Positions 63,316 through 64,000 of a stretch of 64,000 nt of DNA are shown piece after piece (positions within the stretch are counted from its first letter, which is position 1; each line of letters opens with the position of its first letter). The stretch comes from Candidatus Rhodoferax bjergmarkensis. Its GTDB lineage: Bacteria > Pseudomonadota > Gammaproteobacteria > Burkholderiales > Burkholderiaceae_C. The notes beneath the pieces are model-generated. The model was not told the origin of the DNA and ran no database searches. It saw nothing but the letters and a program-made list of their open reading frames with translations. Made by a program: the position numbers and the translations under genes. The stretch spans positions 62,001-126,000 of the forward strand of contig JADJFX010000036.1 of the NCBI GenBank assembly GCA_016708345.1. Reading direction: 5' to 3'.

Positions 63316-64000
63316 ATGAAACCCAAAAACAAACAAAATGCTATTATTTTTATAGCTGCTTGCGCAGTATTGGCGGGCGCAACTGCCATTTTTTCTTCAA
63401 AACCTGCGGCCCCGCCTGAAAAAAGCAGCCCCAGCACACCAGCGGTTGCCAAGCCGGCCCTGACGGTGACCACCACGCAGGCGCAGCCAAGTTCGCTGCC
63501 GATTGCGCTGACCGCCAACGGCACGGTGGCAGCTTGGCAAGAAGCCAGCATTGGCGGCGAGAGCCCCGGTTTGCGCTTGGCCGAGGTGCTGGTCAACGTG
63601 GGTGACGTGGTACGGCGCGACCAGCTGCTGGCCCGTTTTGCCGACGACAGCGTACAGGCCGACGTGACGCAGGCACGGGCCAGCGTGGCAGAAGCCAGCG
63701 CCATGGCGCTGGAGGCCACCGCCAACGCCGACCGTGTGCGTACGCTGCAAAGCACCGGCACCTTCAGCGGTCAGCAGATCAACCAGTACCTCACGGCGGA
63801 GCAAACCGCCAAAGCCAGGGTTGAATCGGCCAAAGCCGCCTTGAGCGCGCAGCTGGTGCGGCTTAAAAACACCCGGTTGTTGGCACCGGACAGCGGCGTC
63901 ATCTCGGCGCGCAGCGCCACGGTAGGCGCGGTGCCTGGCAACAACACTGAACTCTTTCGCCTGATTCGCCAGGGGCGGCTGGAGTGGCGCGCGGAGGTCA
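63316..64000 (+). CDS. RND-type efflux membrane-fusion protein, partial
   Basis: The frame is open to the window end (228 codons seen). A signal-like hydrophobic segment (AIIFIAACAVLAGATAIF) precedes a Pro/Lys linker, then a lipoyl-like half (NGTVAAWQEASIGGES; LRLAEVLVNVGDVVRRDQLL), a coiled-coil hairpin (ADVTQARASVAEASAMALEA) and the return strand (TRLLAPDSGVISARSATVGA). Such proteins link an inner-membrane RND pump to an outer channel. The DNA of the hydrophobic segment matches the dispersed repeat. Confidence 0.9.
   Translation, partial: MKPKNKQNAIIFIAACAVLAGATAIFSSKPAAPPEKSSPSTPAVAKPALTVTTTQAQPSSLPIALTANGTVAAWQEASIGGESPGLRLAEVLVNVGDVVRRDQLLARFADDSVQADVTQARASVAEASAMALEATANADRVRTLQSTGTFSGQQINQYLTAEQTAKARVESAKAALSAQLVRLKNTRLLAPDSGVISARSATVGAVPGNNTELFRLIRQGRLEWRAEV
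63339..63400 (+). repeat. Dispersed repeat copy translated as the signal segment of the fusion protein
   Basis: GCTATTATTTT, TATAGCTGCTTGCGCA, then GGGCGCAACTGCCATTTT. The 15-mer ATAGCTGCTTGCGCA is identical to the reverse complement of the core of island copies. It encodes the hydrophobic N-terminus. Confidence 0.75.

Overview
The window looks like a betaproteobacterial chromosome, most likely a member of the Comamonadaceae (Rhodoferax/Polaromonas-like). The reasons are the moderately high GC, the block def-fmt facing LysM-dprA-smg, the fused indolepyruvate oxidoreductase, a DUF1631 gene beside secDF, and a dispersed short repeat of a type I recall from comamonad genomes. The genus is an inference; no rRNA or tRNA gene was seen.

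Region 1 (1-15.5 kb, all minus strand) is one long chemosensory gene set. In transcription order it holds a HPt protein, a CheY-like regulator, a chemoreceptor with a C-terminal Cache domain, a CheZ-like protein, CheY, a STAS protein, CheA, a soluble double-PAS receptor, CheW, two membrane receptors, a PAS-only protein and a membrane PAS protein cut by the window edge. No cheR, cheB or flagellar genes are visible. Three receptors share a near-identical signalling domain and an FKPY C-terminal tail.

Region 2 (15.6-31.4 kb) is core housekeeping: pgk; def-fmt (overlapping by 4 bases); divergent LysM protein-dprA-smg; DUF1631-secF-secD-yajC; and a fused indolepyruvate:ferredoxin oxidoreductase. 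A 166-bp imperfect palindrome lies between yajC and the oxidoreductase.

Region 3 (31.4-48.6 kb, all minus strand) is a defence island built on a type I restriction-modification locus. hsdM and hsdR are intact but about 12 kb apart. Between them, in transcription order, are a small ORF, a DUF1016 nuclease, a second small ORF, a HEPN/Abi protein, a badly decayed hsdS, a DUF3800 protein, an AlbA/Schlafen-like ATP-binding gene broken by one frameshift, a second DUF3800 protein, a DUF1016 gene with an internal deletion, a 27-codon relic, an AAA ATPase plus DUF4276 TOPRIM-like pair (PARIS/AbiL-like layout), the 3' tail of another hsdS, a FitA-like/PIN toxin-antitoxin pair and a Fic protein. Most gaps carry copies of one short repeat, in one orientation and placed 5' of start codons.

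Region 4 (48.7-64 kb) returns to core genes: cheV, mltA with a small divergent membrane ORF sharing its start site, a nitrilase-family gene overlapping yhdP, divergent glnE, a long-chain acyl-CoA ligase, a GGDEF/EAL protein with a haem-type CxxCH sensor, and the start of an efflux membrane-fusion protein.

The short repeat also appears translated in frame inside fmt, dprA (twice), the oxidoreductase, hsdR, hsdM and the membrane-fusion protein.
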